Assembly (NCBI GenBank): GCA_021604525.1
Contig: BQJD01000001.1
Coordinates: 1 to 64,000, forward strand
Direction of reading: 5' to 3'
Source: a marine bacterium B5-7
Lineage (GTDB): Bacteria > Pseudomonadota > Gammaproteobacteria > Arenicellales > CAJQKF01
Length of the DNA: 64,000 bases
Shown: positions 35,908 through 45,560 of the stretch, piece by piece
Numbering within the stretch: the stretch's first letter is position 1
Layout: every line of letters starts with the position of its first letter
Position numbers and translations under genes: made by a program
The notes under the pieces: generated by a model
The model's input: only the letters and a program-made list of their open reading frames with translations
What the model was told of the DNA's origin: nothing
Database searches by the model: none

Positions 35908-36520
35908 CGGGTCCTTAAATTATTGGCGGTTTTTAGCTCCACCCACACGTGGATCGCCGGTGGATATGGTCTTATGATCATGTGCTCAATGATTCATCTG
36001 CACAGGCTGATGTCATCGGGGTCTGCACTTAACTGTTGACTGGTTTTCGTAATTACCTCGTCCACGGACGATTTCGACCATAAAGCGGTGTTTTGGTTCG
36101 CTCTATTAGTGCAATTAACTGGATGATTGCAAATGATTTCTTTTGTGAATTTCTCTCTGGTTTATTGCGAGGCGGTATTGTAGTATCGCCCGCCGCGCCT
36201 ACATTGACCGCTTTGATTAACCCATTTTATGGACTTCCCCTGCCGCTAGTGATTCGTTTTAGCGTCGTCCTCTAACCGTTTGCAAACACGAGTTGACCGA
36301 CTGTTTTTTGTTCTTCGGAACTCGTTGGCCTCAATACTGTCGAATCAGCAAGTGTACTTAAGGGCAGGTCGTTGTATCGGGTCAAGGAATATCCCGTCCT
36401 CGTTCTGACCGTCACTCCCGGACAGTACTTGTAATCTACAGGATGATTCGGGTTTTGCCTGGTACAGATCCTTAAAAAGTTAATCAGCCTTAAAAATTTA
36501 TAGCCTTGACTGAAAGTTGT
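35908..36520. other. Long divergent spacer between opgC and opgH
   Basis: About 610 bases without a believable gene. It must carry promoters for both divergent genes. A perfect inverted repeat TCGTCC-AC-GGACGA lies at 36058-36071. Near the opgH side (36430-36500) the DNA is A+T-rich but no clear sigma70 boxes were found; regulation by osmotic signals is therefore only a guess. Confidence 0.4.
36058..36071. promoter_or_regulatory. Palindrome in the opgC-opgH spacer
   Basis: TCGTCC-AC-GGACGA, perfect 6-base arms around two bases, 150 bases upstream of opgC and 450 bases upstream of opgH. Could be an operator; no cognate regulator is known in the window. Confidence 0.3.
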
Positions 36521-38395
36521 ATGCAGATAGACGAACCAGACTTATTGCAGCCCGCTAGACGCGATTATCCTGTATTCCTGAAATGGCGACGAGCCGTCTA
36601 CTTCGCCCTGGTGACCTGCACGGCAATCTATGGTGCGTGGACCATGGGCGAAATTGTTGTGGCAAACGGTGTAACACCCACGTCTATCGGTATTTTTGTT
36701 CTGTTCGCGGTAACCTTCAGCCAGGTTGCAGCGTTCTTCTGGACTGGTGTTATCGGCTTCGCCATCCATATCTTTTCGCGCAATCCGGTTCGATTTACAA
36801 GTCCACTCAAGTATCCCATGGACAGTCTGGCCGCGACCATCCGAACAGCCGTGGTCATGCCGGTTTATAACGAACAACCCGAGCGAGTGATTACAGGTCT
36901 TGAAGCCAGCATCCATTCGCTCGCTTCACTTGAGGGCTGGCAACAATTTGAATTCTTCCTTCTCAGCGACACAACAGACGATGCCATTGCAGCCGACGAA
37001 TTGCAGATGGTGCACGATCTGAGGCTGCGCCTGACCGATGAACTGACAGGTGATGGACCGGTAGTTCATTATCGGCGTCGAGAGCAAAACATTGATCGTA
37101 AAGTAGGAAATATTGCAGACTTTTGTGCCAACTGGGGTGATCAATTCGAGGCCATGATTGTCCTCGACGCCGATAGCGTCATGAGTGGGGAAACAATGCA
37201 ACAACTGGCGGCACTAATGCAACTAAACCCCGCTGTCGGCATTATTCAAACGGTTCCGCTACCGGTTAACCAAAGCACGCTCTTTGCGCGAATGATCCAA
37301 TTTGGAGGGCGTCTGTGCTCGGAGATGCTTTGCGCAGGCAAGAGCTTCTGGCAACTTGGAGAAGGTAACTACTTCGGTCATAACGCAATCATACGAATCA
37401 AGCCATTTATCGAGCACTGTCAACTTCCGGTACTGTCAGGCCGTGGACCACTTTCCGGGGCGATTTTAAGTCATGACTTTGTCGAAGCCGCATTGATGCG
37501 CAGGGCAGGCTGGCAGGTCTGGAATCTGCCGGATGGAAGTGGCAGCTTCGAGGAACTCCCTTCCAATATACTCGACTACGCCAGACGCGACAGACGCTGG
37601 TGCCAGGGAAATCTCCAGCACTTGCGACTTCTTTTTACACCGGGTTTCCATCCTGTTAGCCGTTTGCACTTGCTAATGGGTGCCTTGTCTTTCATCTCCT
37701 CGCCACTATGGTTTTGTCTGTTGGTTCTCGGGCTGGCGCAGATCGTGTCGCAGGCTTTGGTGCACATGGAGTATGTCGTCTCGGATAACTATCTATTACC
37801 CGCCTGGCCAGTGTTCAAAACAGCAGAGGCACTATCATTGCTACTCATGACTATGGCCATGTTGCTGATGCCGAAGGTGCTCGCGGTAATGCTTGCACTT
37901 AGTGATCGATCTCGCCGAACTGCCTTCGGTGGTTCGCTGGTGCTGTCAAGCGGCGCATTTCTGGAGATTGTCTTCGCTGCTCTGGTGGCGCCGGTGTTGA
38001 TGGTTTTTCATTCAGTTTTCATCTTCCTGATCGTCGGTGGATGGGCGGTAACCTGGAATGCGCAACCGCGCGGTAATCGTGGACTCAATGTGACCGAGGC
38101 TGTTCAGTATCAGGCGTTGCAGCTATTTCTTGGTGTCACCTTACTGATACTGATATCGCGTTTTACGCCGGAGCATGCCGTATGGTTATCACCGGTTGTT
38201 GCCGGACTCGTTTTGTGTGTCCCGATGGCGGTCATTTCAAGCAAGGCGATGGCAGGCCTGTGGCTTCTCAGGTGGAAACTGCTGGCGACACCGGAGGAAC
38301 TTCAGGCGCCACCGGAACTCCAATTGGTTCAAGCACGTGACGAACTCCTTAGCGGTGCGCGAGTGCTGCCGTTACTAAAACAAACGACTTCTTAA
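36521..38395 (+). CDS. opgH: Glucan biosynthesis glucosyltransferase OpgH (MdoH)
   Basis: A 624-residue membrane glucosyltransferase (start ATG at 36521; a TTG at 36506 would add five residues). It has two N-terminal helices, a cytoplasmic GT2 domain at about 105-360, and six C-terminal helices from about 395. GT2 motifs are the early DTTDD, DADS (the DxD sugar-nucleotide metal motif), and RDRRWCQGN (the QxxRW-type site). OpgH builds the beta-1,2-linked backbone of osmoregulated periplasmic glucans from UDP-glucose and pushes it across the inner membrane. It is shorter than E. coli OpgH (847). No opgG gene, its usual partner, is in the window. Confidence 0.9.
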   Translation: MQIDEPDLLQPARRDYPVFLKWRRAVYFALVTCTAIYGAWTMGEIVVANGVTPTSIGIFVLFAVTFSQVAAFFWTGVIGFAIHIFSRNPVRFTSPLKYPMDSLAATIRTAVVMPVYNEQPERVITGLEASIHSLASLEGWQQFEFFLLSDTTDDAIAADELQMVHDLRLRLTDELTGDGPVVHYRRREQNIDRKVGNIADFCANWGDQFEAMIVLDADSVMSGETMQQLAALMQLNPAVGIIQTVPLPVNQSTLFARMIQFGGRLCSEMLCAGKSFWQLGEGNYFGHNAIIRIKPFIEHCQLPVLSGRGPLSGAILSHDFVEAALMRRAGWQVWNLPDGSGSFEELPSNILDYARRDRRWCQGNLQHLRLLFTPGFHPVSRLHLLMGALSFISSPLWFCLLVLGLAQIVSQALVHMEYVVSDNYLLPAWPVFKTAEALSLLLMTMAMLLMPKVLAVMLALSDRSRRTAFGGSLVLSSGAFLEIVFAALVAPVLMVFHSVFIFLIVGGWAVTWNAQPRGNRGLNVTEAVQYQALQLFLGVTLLILISRFTPEHAVWLSPVVAGLVLCVPMAVISSKAMAGLWLLRWKLLATPEELQAPPELQLVQARDELLSGARVLPLLKQTTS

Positions 38396-38405
38396 GGGTA
38401 ATAAT

Positions 38406-38942
38406 ATGTTCATGAAATACTTTTTCCGCACGTCATTCTTTACATTATTATTATTTTATCTTGTGTCAGTATCTTATGCCGGCGATCAATACGTAGACAA
38501 AACCGGTCTGGCGCTAAGCGGTTTTGATACGGTTGCCTATTTCGATCTTGAACAAAGTCCTGTTGGCACACCGCAACCGGCGGCAGTGCCGGGAGATCCA
38601 AATATCACTGCGGAATATAACGGAGCGACCTGGGCATTTTCCAGCGAAGAGAATCGTGACCGTTTCCTCGCCAACCCCGAGAAATATGCGCCACATTACG
38701 ATGGTCACTGCGCTTACGGGGTCGCGCTTGGAGGTAAAGTTCCGGGTAATCCAAATCTATGGCGTATTGTCGATGACAAGTTGTATCTGAATGTGACCAA
38801 GGTTGTTGTCGGGTTTTGGGAGGAAGATGTTGATGGATTCATCAACAAAGCGCAGTCGAATTGGTCAGGACTTGAACCTAAACCTGCTTCAGAGAATCCC
38901 ATTCCGGAATTCGATTACGATTCATTGGCAAAGAGTCAGTAG
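38406..38942 (+). CDS. YHS-domain exported protein
   Basis: A 178-residue protein with a signal peptide (about 1-26, cut near VSYAGDQ). Residues about 30-125 form a YHS-type metal-binding domain: GFDTVAYF, YNGATWAFSSEENRDRFLANPEKYAPHYDGHCAYGVALG, with a Cys-His-like pair near HCAYG. YHS domains bind metals, but here no cognate transporter is next to it. It starts ten bases after opgH, so the two may be co-transcribed. The link to glucans is not obvious. Confidence 0.87.
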   Translation: MFMKYFFRTSFFTLLLFYLVSVSYAGDQYVDKTGLALSGFDTVAYFDLEQSPVGTPQPAAVPGDPNITAEYNGATWAFSSEENRDRFLANPEKYAPHYDGHCAYGVALGGKVPGNPNLWRIVDDKLYLNVTKVVVGFWEEDVDGFINKAQSNWSGLEPKPASENPIPEFDYDSLAKSQ

Positions 38943-38954
38943 AGCAGGATCTAA

Positions 38955-39824
38955 TCAGCATGACCCGTCAAACCGACTCAGTGCGGTGTAGAGGTCGGGG
39001 CGTCTGTCCCGAAACAAGCCCCATGATCGTCGCAGTCTGTTGATTTTATCGAGATCAAACGATGCGGTAATCACCGCTTCCTCATCCCGCGATGCTTCAG
39101 CAATAATTTCACCCGTTGCATCGGCGATAAAGGATGAACCGTAAAACGTCACGGTGCAGCTTTGCCCCTGTTCCGCACCTGTGCGATTTGCGGCGACGAT
39201 GGGAACGATGTTGGCGGCTGCATGTCCTTGCATGACACGTTGCCAATGCCTGGATGAATCCCATTTGGGTGCCGGTGGTTCAGACCCGATTGCCGTTGGA
39301 TAAAACAGTATCTCAGCGCCTTTCAGTGCCATGGTTCGCGCGGCTTCAGGAAACCACTGATCCCAGCATATCCCAACGCCGATTCTGGCATAGCGTGTTT
39401 CCCAAACCTTGAAACCCGTATCGCCGGGTGTAAAGTAATACTTTTCCTGGTAACCGGGTCCATCTGGAATATGTGACTTCCGATACAGACCGAGGTCACT
39501 CCCGTCGGCATCGATCACAACAAGTGAATTGAAATAACTGTTGCCCGCTTGTTCGAAGAAGCTTAATGGCAGCACCACTTCAAGCTCCCTGGCGAGACTT
39601 GACATTAGCTTAATGAGTTCGTTGTCGGCACGCGGTCTTGCCAGGTCAAACCAGGCGGGATCCTGGTCCTTGCAAAAATAGGGCCCCTCGAATAGCTCCT
39701 GTAAAAGGATAATACGCGCACCGCTGGTAGCGGCTTGACGTATTAACCGCTCAGCGTTGGCAATATTCTCGTTTCGGTCACTGGTGCACTTCATTTGTGT
39801 TGCCGCAACGGTGAGTTCACTCAT
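38955..39824 (-). CDS. aguB: N-carbamoylputrescine amidase
   Basis: A 289-residue nitrilase-superfamily amidase (start at the ATG at 39824; the ORF continues to a TTG at 39836). The catalytic triad is E43 in LLQELFEG, K116 in YRKSHIPDG and C153 in GICWDQWFPE. The segments KSHIPDGPGYQEKYYF and ICWDQWFPEAAR are strongly characteristic of AguB, which converts N-carbamoylputrescine to putrescine in the agmatine route. It is divergent from a polyamine-type ABC transporter gene set. The partner agmatine deiminase (aguA) is not in the window. Confidence 0.93.
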   Translation of the reverse strand: MSELTVAATQMKCTSDRNENIANAERLIRQAATSGARIILLQELFEGPYFCKDQDPAWFDLARPRADNELIKLMSSLARELEVVLPLSFFEQAGNSYFNSLVVIDADGSDLGLYRKSHIPDGPGYQEKYYFTPGDTGFKVWETRYARIGVGICWDQWFPEAARTMALKGAEILFYPTAIGSEPPAPKWDSSRHWQRVMQGHAAANIVPIVAANRTGAEQGQSCTVTFYGSSFIADATGEIIAEASRDEEAVITASFDLDKINRLRRSWGLFRDRRPDLYTALSRFDGSC

Positions 39825-39851
39825 ATATTTACCCAATCAGGTCAAGATGAA

Positions 39852-39880
39852 TTGACAACTTACAGCCTTTGTACTCTACT
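39852..39880 (+). promoter_or_regulatory. Promoter of the polyamine-type ABC operon
   Basis: TTGACA at 39852-39857, 17-base spacer, TCTACT at 39875-39880 (4 of 6). The start codon at 39945 follows AGGAGG at 39932-39937 with a 7-base gap, a strong ribosome site. It is about 65 bases upstream of the start codon. Confidence 0.5.
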
Positions 39881-39944
39881 TTATATTGACGATCACTATT
39901 CCTATACAAACGTTTAACCACCCGACTCCCCAGGAGGAGACATA

Positions 39945-40991
39945 ATGAAACAACGTTTCAACAAGCCATTGCGTGCAGTAATTGCCGCCGCTTCGATTAT
40001 GGCAGTAACCGGTGCAGCGCATGCTGCCGGTGAGCTGAATATTTATAATTGGGGTAATTACACTAATCCTGAATTAATCAAGAAGTTCGAAAAAGAGTAC
40101 GACGTTAAAGTTACCATTACCGACTATGACTCCAATACCACTGCATTAACGAAAGTTGAAGCGGGCGGTCACGGCTTTGACATCGTCGTTCCCTCGGCAA
40201 ACTACGTGCCAATTTTTGTTGAGAAGGGTCTGTTAATGGAGACTCGCCCGGATAAAATGGATAATTTCAAGAATGTTGCTGAACGTTGGGCAGACGTATC
40301 GTGGGATCCGGGTCGTCACTACACCGTTCCCTGGCAATGGGGTTCAACGGGCGTGGCAGTTAACAAGACAGCTTATGACGGCGACCCGAATACCTCAGCA
40401 ATATTCCTTGATCCGCCTGAATCACTGGTGGGCAAGGTTAACGTTGTGCCGGAGATGTCTGATGTCATGGCGCTCTCCATCATGTATGCCGGCGGCGAAG
40501 CCTGCACAGAAGACAAGGACCTCTTGAAAAAAGTTCGCGATATCTTGATGGAGGCCAAGCCCAAGTGGATGTCCATGGACTACGGCATGACCGAAAAGCT
40601 TTCGAATTCCGACGTGATGGCGACGGTAAACTGGAATGGTTCAACCTTTCGTGCGCGTCTGAACAATCCCAACGTGGTGTACGGCTATCCGAAGGAAGGT
40701 TATCCTCTGTGGATGGATAGCGTTGCGGTACTGGCCGACGCCAAGAACGTAGAAAATGCCAAGCTGTTTCAGAACTTCATTATGGAACCTGAAAATGCTG
40801 CATTGATCTCCGCGTTTGCCCGTTATGCTAACGGTATCAAAGGTTCGGAAGAGTTCATGCCGGAAGAGATGAAAACAGCCCCCGAAATCGTAATACCGGA
40901 AGAAGCAGCGGCAGCCGGCAAATTCCTGCCCACCTGTCCGCCGTCTGCGCAGAAACTTTATACGGCTATCTGGACGGAACTGCAAAAGTAG
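39945..40991 (+). CDS. Polyamine-type ABC transporter substrate-binding protein
   Basis: A 348-residue periplasmic binding protein of the PotD/PotF family (signal peptide 1-27, cut after AHAA). Segments of the family are [50 protein letters not shown] and [12 protein letters not shown]; aromatic and acidic residues in these regions hold the amine of putrescine or spermidine. Neighbours agree: AguB divergent, amidase, PotA/B/C-like genes downstream. A perfect hairpin follows the stop at 41017-41050, separating it from the downstream genes. Confidence 0.93.
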   Translation: MKQRFNKPLRAVIAAASIMAVTGAAHAAGELNIYNWGNYTNPELIKKFEKEYDVKVTITDYDSNTTALTKVEAGGHGFDIVVPSANYVPIFVEKGLLMETRPDKMDNFKNVAERWADVSWDPGRHYTVPWQWGSTGVAVNKTAYDGDPNTSAIFLDPPESLVGKVNVVPEMSDVMALSIMYAGGEACTEDKDLLKKVRDILMEAKPKWMSMDYGMTEKLSNSDVMATVNWNGSTFRARLNNPNVVYGYPKEGYPLWMDSVAVLADAKNVENAKLFQNFIMEPENAALISAFARYANGIKGSEEFMPEEMKTAPEIVIPEEAAAAGKFLPTCPPSAQKLYTAIWTELQK

Positions 40992-41016
40992 TCCGACATT
41001 AAATTGCGAGTAGAAT

Positions 41017-41050
41017 GCGAAGACCGGTGCTTTATGCCACCGGTCTTCGC
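41017..41050 (+). terminator. Perfect 13-base hairpin after the binding protein gene
   Basis: GCGAAGACCGGTG / CACCGGTCTTCGC with an 8-base loop, 26 bases after the stop codon. The following TGTATTTG is only weakly U-rich, so it is either an incomplete terminator or an mRNA protector giving more binding protein than transporter. Confidence 0.7.
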
Positions 41051-41163
41051 TGTATTTGCGTCTTATGACTCCGGCAAAACACCTGAATTGGCTGTCACTC
41101 CGAAGGTAGATACAACAACCTCATGTATAAAACTCACTCGATACACATGCAACGTGACATTCC

Positions 41164-42609
41164 ATGAGTCTTGGTGAGTTGTACGAACAAAACGACGCAC
41201 TGGGCATTGCTGCACTGGTGGCAAACGGCGAAGTCAGTGCGGATGAACTGCTTGATCATGCGCATGCACGTGTCGATGAGGTAAATCCCAGCCTCAATGC
41301 GGTGGTAAATCTACAGCCGGAGGTCGCCCGAAGAATGATTCGCGACGGGCTACCGGAAGGTCCTTTCACCGGTGTTCCTTTTTTGCTGAAAGACCTGGGT
41401 GCTGAAGCGATTGAATTCCCATCTCATAACGGTTCCAGATTGCTGGCAAATACCCGTTACAGCCAAAATTCAACCCTGTTTGATCGATTGCAAAAATCCG
41501 GTTTAGTGATTTTCGGTCGAACGACCGCACCGGAAGGTGGTGTCGGTCCGGTAACTGAAGCGGCTATCTACGATGGACCCACCCGCAATCCATGGGATCT
41601 TGAACGAACGCCGGGCGGATCCTCCGGTGGGGCAGGAGCGGCTGTAGCAGGGGGTATAGTTCCGGCAGCACATGGTTCTGATGGTGGCGGTTCGGTGCGT
41701 ATACCGGCTTCCAACTGTGGTTTGTTTGGCATGAAACCAACACGGGCACGCCTGCCGGACGGTCCTTTTGCAGGAGAAGGTTGGGCGGGCATGGCAATCG
41801 ATGGCTTCCTGACACGCAGCGTCCGCGATACAGCAGCATTACTTGATGCCGTTCAGGGACCCGATCTCGGTGCCCCTTATCGGGCACCACCCTTGGTTGC
41901 GTCGTTTATGGAGGCGCTTGGTTCTACTCCTGTCGGACTACGGGTAGCCATTATGGATGGTTCGCCAACGGGCGAGAAGATTCATCCGGATTGCCACAGG
42001 GCTGTTATCGAAGCCGCCCATCTTCTGGCTGAACTGGGTCATCATGTTGAGGAAGCCGCGCCACAAGCGGATTATTCCGGCATGATGCGGGCCTGGACGG
42101 TTATTGTCGCCTGCGGCACGGCGTTATGGGTGCGGTCACGCGTTGCTTCCCGGAAACGTCCCCTTGCTGAAGGTGATATTGAACCAGTAGCAATGGCAGC
42201 CTGTGAATATGCCAAGCGTCTTGATGGTGCTGACTACCTTCAAGCGGTTGAGAAGATTCATTCATTCGGTCGTGAGCTGGCAGCATTTTTTGTGAACCAT
42301 GATGCCCTCTTATCAGCGACTATGGCGGAACCGCCTGCCAAAATAGGTCGATTCAAACACGACAGGACAGATTTTGAAGCGTATCGCCTGGGTCCAGATG
42401 GGGTGTTTCCCTACTCACCGTTTACTGCAGCATTCAATGCAAGTGGTCAGCCGGCTGCATCATTGCCGCTGTTCTTTTCGGACAAAGGATTGCCGATAGG
42501 GGTTCATCTGGCAATGGATAGTGGACAGGATGAAACGCTTATCTCACTATCAGCGCAACTCGAGGCAGCGCGACCATGGTTTGATAAACGGCCGGCACGC
42601 CCGGGTTGA
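41164..42609 (+). CDS. Amidase signature family enzyme
   Basis: A 481-residue amidase (AS family). The catalytic triad is K76 (LLKDLG), S153 (cis-Ser in TPGGSSGG) and S177 (nucleophile in GSDGGGSVRIPAS). These enzymes hydrolyse C-N bonds in amides such as carboxamides and acylated amines. It has no signal, so it is cytoplasmic. It sits between the binding-protein gene and the ATPase gene of a polyamine-type ABC operon, which suggests its substrate is what the transporter brings in, for instance an N-acyl or carbamoyl polyamine. The link is inference. Confidence 0.92.
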   Translation: MSLGELYEQNDALGIAALVANGEVSADELLDHAHARVDEVNPSLNAVVNLQPEVARRMIRDGLPEGPFTGVPFLLKDLGAEAIEFPSHNGSRLLANTRYSQNSTLFDRLQKSGLVIFGRTTAPEGGVGPVTEAAIYDGPTRNPWDLERTPGGSSGGAGAAVAGGIVPAAHGSDGGGSVRIPASNCGLFGMKPTRARLPDGPFAGEGWAGMAIDGFLTRSVRDTAALLDAVQGPDLGAPYRAPPLVASFMEALGSTPVGLRVAIMDGSPTGEKIHPDCHRAVIEAAHLLAELGHHVEEAAPQADYSGMMRAWTVIVACGTALWVRSRVASRKRPLAEGDIEPVAMAACEYAKRLDGADYLQAVEKIHSFGRELAAFFVNHDALLSATMAEPPAKIGRFKHDRTDFEAYRLGPDGVFPYSPFTAAFNASGQPAASLPLFFSDKGLPIGVHLAMDSGQDETLISLSAQLEAARPWFDKRPARPG

Positions 42610-42646
42610 GTTAAGGTAGATATAAAGTAATCAGGCAGGATTGAGT

Positions 42647-43759
42647 ATGCAAGAACAGTCAAGCAAAACGTCAATCACAACCGCAGTCGAAGCACGTAAT
42701 GTTTCGAAAATATTCGGGGCGGCTGACGACAAGGTTGTTGCGTTGGACAAGGTTTCTGTATCGATTCACGAGAACGAATTTTTTACGTTACTGGGTCCGT
42801 CCGGTTGCGGCAAGACAACCTTGCTGCGGATGATTGCGGGTTTTGAACATCCAACCGAGGGCGAGATATTTCTTTATGGCGAAGAGATATCCAGCCAGCC
42901 GCCTTACCAACGACCCGTTAATACTGTGTTTCAGAGCTATGCGTTGTTTCCACATTTGACAGTAGCGCAAAATGTCGCTTTCGGTCTTGAAATGCTTAAC
43001 AAGCCGAAAGACGAGATTGCCGATGCAGTTGATCGAATGCTCAAGCTCGTCAGGCTCGAAGCCATGCGCAATCGGCAGACAGAACAGATATCGGGTGGAC
43101 AGCAACAGCGCGTCGCCCTTGCTCGCGCGCTCGCTCCGCGCCCGAAGGTCTTGCTGCTTGATGAACCGTTATCTGCTCTGGATTTAAAGCTCCGCAAAGA
43201 GATGCAGGGAGAGTTGAAGAGACTTCAACATGAAACGGGTATCACATTTATTTTTGTGACTCACGATCAGGAAGAAGCGTTGACCATGTCTGACAGAATC
43301 GCCGTCATGCGCGAGGGTAATATTCTGCAGATTGGTTCGCCCCGAGAGATCTACGATCGTCCGGAAAGTCGATTTGTTTCGAGCTTCATAGGGGAAACGA
43401 ATTTTATCGATTCCAAGGTTGTCTCACGGCATGATAGTACGGTCGAAATCAGATTTGGCGGCAACGAGACGGCATCGGCAGAATGCCCAGCGGGATTTAT
43501 TCCAGATGGTGCGGTCACCCTTGCGATCCGACCCGAGTATATTCGTATCGAACCGGCAGATACCGAAGGTACTATCGGCGCGAGGGTCACGGAGAAAGTG
43601 TACTTTGGTACGGATACGCATTATCACCTCTCGTTACAAGACGGCACAGCTTTGGTATCCCGACTGCAAAACACGCGCGGTCGTGACGATACGTACCCTG
43701 TTGGCAGCGAGGTGGGATTGCGCTGGTCATCTGATTCGATGCAAATTTTAAAAGACTGA
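42647..43759 (+). CDS. Polyamine-type ABC transporter ATPase (PotA-like)
   Basis: A 370-residue ABC ATPase (start at the ATG at 42647, which has an AGGA site; a TTG at 42641 would be too close to it). Walker [10 protein letters not shown] is near 48-56, signature [15 protein letters not shown] near 145-159, Walker [12 protein letters not shown], and a C-terminal TOBE domain from about 255. Closest to PotA/PotG of spermidine/putrescine import. It is one base overlapped by the permease gene (TGATG). Confidence 0.94.
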   Translation: MQEQSSKTSITTAVEARNVSKIFGAADDKVVALDKVSVSIHENEFFTLLGPSGCGKTTLLRMIAGFEHPTEGEIFLYGEEISSQPPYQRPVNTVFQSYALFPHLTVAQNVAFGLEMLNKPKDEIADAVDRMLKLVRLEAMRNRQTEQISGGQQQRVALARALAPRPKVLLLDEPLSALDLKLRKEMQGELKRLQHETGITFIFVTHDQEEALTMSDRIAVMREGNILQIGSPREIYDRPESRFVSSFIGETNFIDSKVVSRHDSTVEIRFGGNETASAECPAGFIPDGAVTLAIRPEYIRIEPADTEGTIGARVTEKVYFGTDTHYHLSLQDGTALVSRLQNTRGRDDTYPVGSEVGLRWSSDSMQILKD

Positions 43760-44682
43760 TGTCTGACACCACTAATCAACCGCTTGAAATTCGCATGCGT
43801 GCACAGCGCACGCGCCGCAACTGGTTATTATCTGTACCGGCACTATTATTGCTGGTGGCTGCGGCGTCGGGACCCTTGCTGATTGTGCTGGTTTACAGTT
43901 TTCTGGAGCCTGGGGACTACAGTGGCGTAATCTGGAATTTCTCAGCAGACGGTTGGTTCCAGGTGATCTTCAATCGCGATATTTTTGATGAAACGGTCAG
44001 TCTGGCCGATGCCCATCTGTCGATATTCTGGCGCTCAACCTCGCTGTCACTGGCAACGACATTACTTGCTTTCATATTCGGATTTCCAACTGCCTACTTT
44101 ATTGCAACCCGGCCGGATAACCAGCGTGCGGCCTGGTTGTTTCTTATAACTATCCCATTTTGGACCAATCTCTTGATACGCACCTTTGCCATCATGGAGG
44201 TGATCCGGAATGAAGGCATACTGAATACCTTACTTATATCGACAGGACTCATCGATACGCCAATCCAGTTGTTGTATACCAATACCGCGGTATTAATCGG
44301 CATGGCCTATGTTTACTTGCCGCTAATGGTTTTACCGCTGTACGCTGCAATGGAACGTCTCGATTTTCGTCTGGTGGAAGCGGCTTACGATCTCTACGCA
44401 AGTCGAAGTATGGTGCTTAGAAAAGTAATAGTGCCATTGGTAAAGCCCGGGATTGTTGCCGGTTCCATACTGGTGTTTGTGCCTTCACTCGGCGCATACG
44501 TGACACCGAGAGTGTTGGGTGGCGGCAAGAACATGATGCTCGGTAATCTGATTGAACTGCAGTTTGGACAGGGCAGGAACTGGCCGCTTGGCGCTGCACT
44601 TTCCATCACGCTACTGATCATCGTCGCTATTGCCTTGTCGATCTACGTAAAAAACACATCGAGTAATGAACGCAATGGGTAG
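43759..44682 (+). CDS. Polyamine-type ABC transporter permease (PotB/PotH-like)
   Basis: A 307-residue permease with six helices. Family signs are the N-terminal FLEPGDYSG, the region around FLITIPFWTNLLIRTFA, and the ATPase-contact loop VEAAYDLYASRSMVLRKVIVPLVKPGI. It overlaps the ATPase stop by one base (TGATG) and the next permease by 17 bases. Confidence 0.93.
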   Translation: MSDTTNQPLEIRMRAQRTRRNWLLSVPALLLLVAAASGPLLIVLVYSFLEPGDYSGVIWNFSADGWFQVIFNRDIFDETVSLADAHLSIFWRSTSLSLATTLLAFIFGFPTAYFIATRPDNQRAAWLFLITIPFWTNLLIRTFAIMEVIRNEGILNTLLISTGLIDTPIQLLYTNTAVLIGMAYVYLPLMVLPLYAAMERLDFRLVEAAYDLYASRSMVLRKVIVPLVKPGIVAGSILVFVPSLGAYVTPRVLGGGKNMMLGNLIELQFGQGRNWPLGAALSITLLIIVAIALSIYVKNTSSNERNG

Positions 44683-45481
44683 TCGGGGTTTTTCTGTCAA
44701 GAAACTCCCGGGAACTACGTTCATGGCGCTAATCTGTTTCGTGGTGTTGTACGCACCCATCGTTACACTGGTTGTGTACTCATTCAATGCGGGTGAATCA
44801 ATTGCCCTGTGGCAGGGGTTTTCATGGCGTTGGTATGAGGCGGCATGGTTGAACGAGGCGGTCCAGGAAGCCACCATACGGTCTTTTGTAGTTGCCATAT
44901 TTGCCTCTCTCATATCAACGACTTTGGCAACCATGGCGGCCTTGGGAACAACTCGAACCGGACCATTTCCAGGAAGAACCGCAATTTATCTGTTGATTAA
45001 TCAACCGCTGATGGTGCCGGAAATCGTTACAGCAGTTGCCTTGTTGATTTTCTTTGCATCGATCAAGGTGATTACCGGCTACAGCGGTCTGGGCTATCTG
45101 ATCGCTGCGCACTCTGCTTTCTGCATACCATTTGCCTACTTGCCAATTCGCGCGCGACTGGAGGGAATGGACCCGGCACTGGAGCTTGCCGCGGCAGACC
45201 TGTACGCCACCGGCTGGCATGCTTTCAAGCGCATTACCTTGCCGTTGCTAACACCTGGAATCGGCGCGGGCGCGATGCTGGCATTTGTCATCTCCCTTGA
45301 CGACGTGGTGATTACAGAGTTTGTTAAATCAGCCGGGCAGGATACTTTGCCAACCTACATGCTGGGTCAGCTTCGTCGCTCCATCTCGCCCGAGGTGAAT
45401 GCAATCTCAAGTGCCTTGTTGGCATTTACGGTGGCTTTACTGACAGCGTTCTTCCTGTTGAGCAGAACCCGACGTCGCTAA
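44666..45481 (+). CDS. Polyamine-type ABC transporter permease (PotC/PotI-like)
   Basis: A 271-residue permease of the PotC type with six helices and the EAA loop LELAAADLYATGWHAFKRITLPLL. It overlaps the PotB-like gene by 17 bases (an in-frame ATG at 44675 would shorten it by three residues). It is the last gene of the polyamine-type operon and is convergent with hppD. Confidence 0.93.
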   Translation: MNAMGSRGFSVKKLPGTTFMALICFVVLYAPIVTLVVYSFNAGESIALWQGFSWRWYEAAWLNEAVQEATIRSFVVAIFASLISTTLATMAALGTTRTGPFPGRTAIYLLINQPLMVPEIVTAVALLIFFASIKVITGYSGLGYLIAAHSAFCIPFAYLPIRARLEGMDPALELAAADLYATGWHAFKRITLPLLTPGIGAGAMLAFVISLDDVVITEFVKSAGQDTLPTYMLGQLRRSISPEVNAISSALLAFTVALLTAFFLLSRTRRR

Positions 45482-45538
45482 CTCGGGACAATAAAAAAGC
45501 TCAGAAGATAATCACCAGTAAGCCTCATCTGCCTGGAG

Positions 45539-45560
45539 TATTCTGGACTCAACCAGAATA
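45539..45560. terminator. Hairpin between the permease and hppD genes
   Basis: TATTCTGG / CCAGAATA, perfect 8-base arms around a 6-base loop. It ends at the base before the stop codon of the convergent hppD gene, so it could terminate either message, but U-runs are absent. Confidence 0.4.

Noticed and set aside
36093-36275. 60-residue open frame in the opgC-opgH spacer
   Set aside because: No ribosome site and no recognisable domain.
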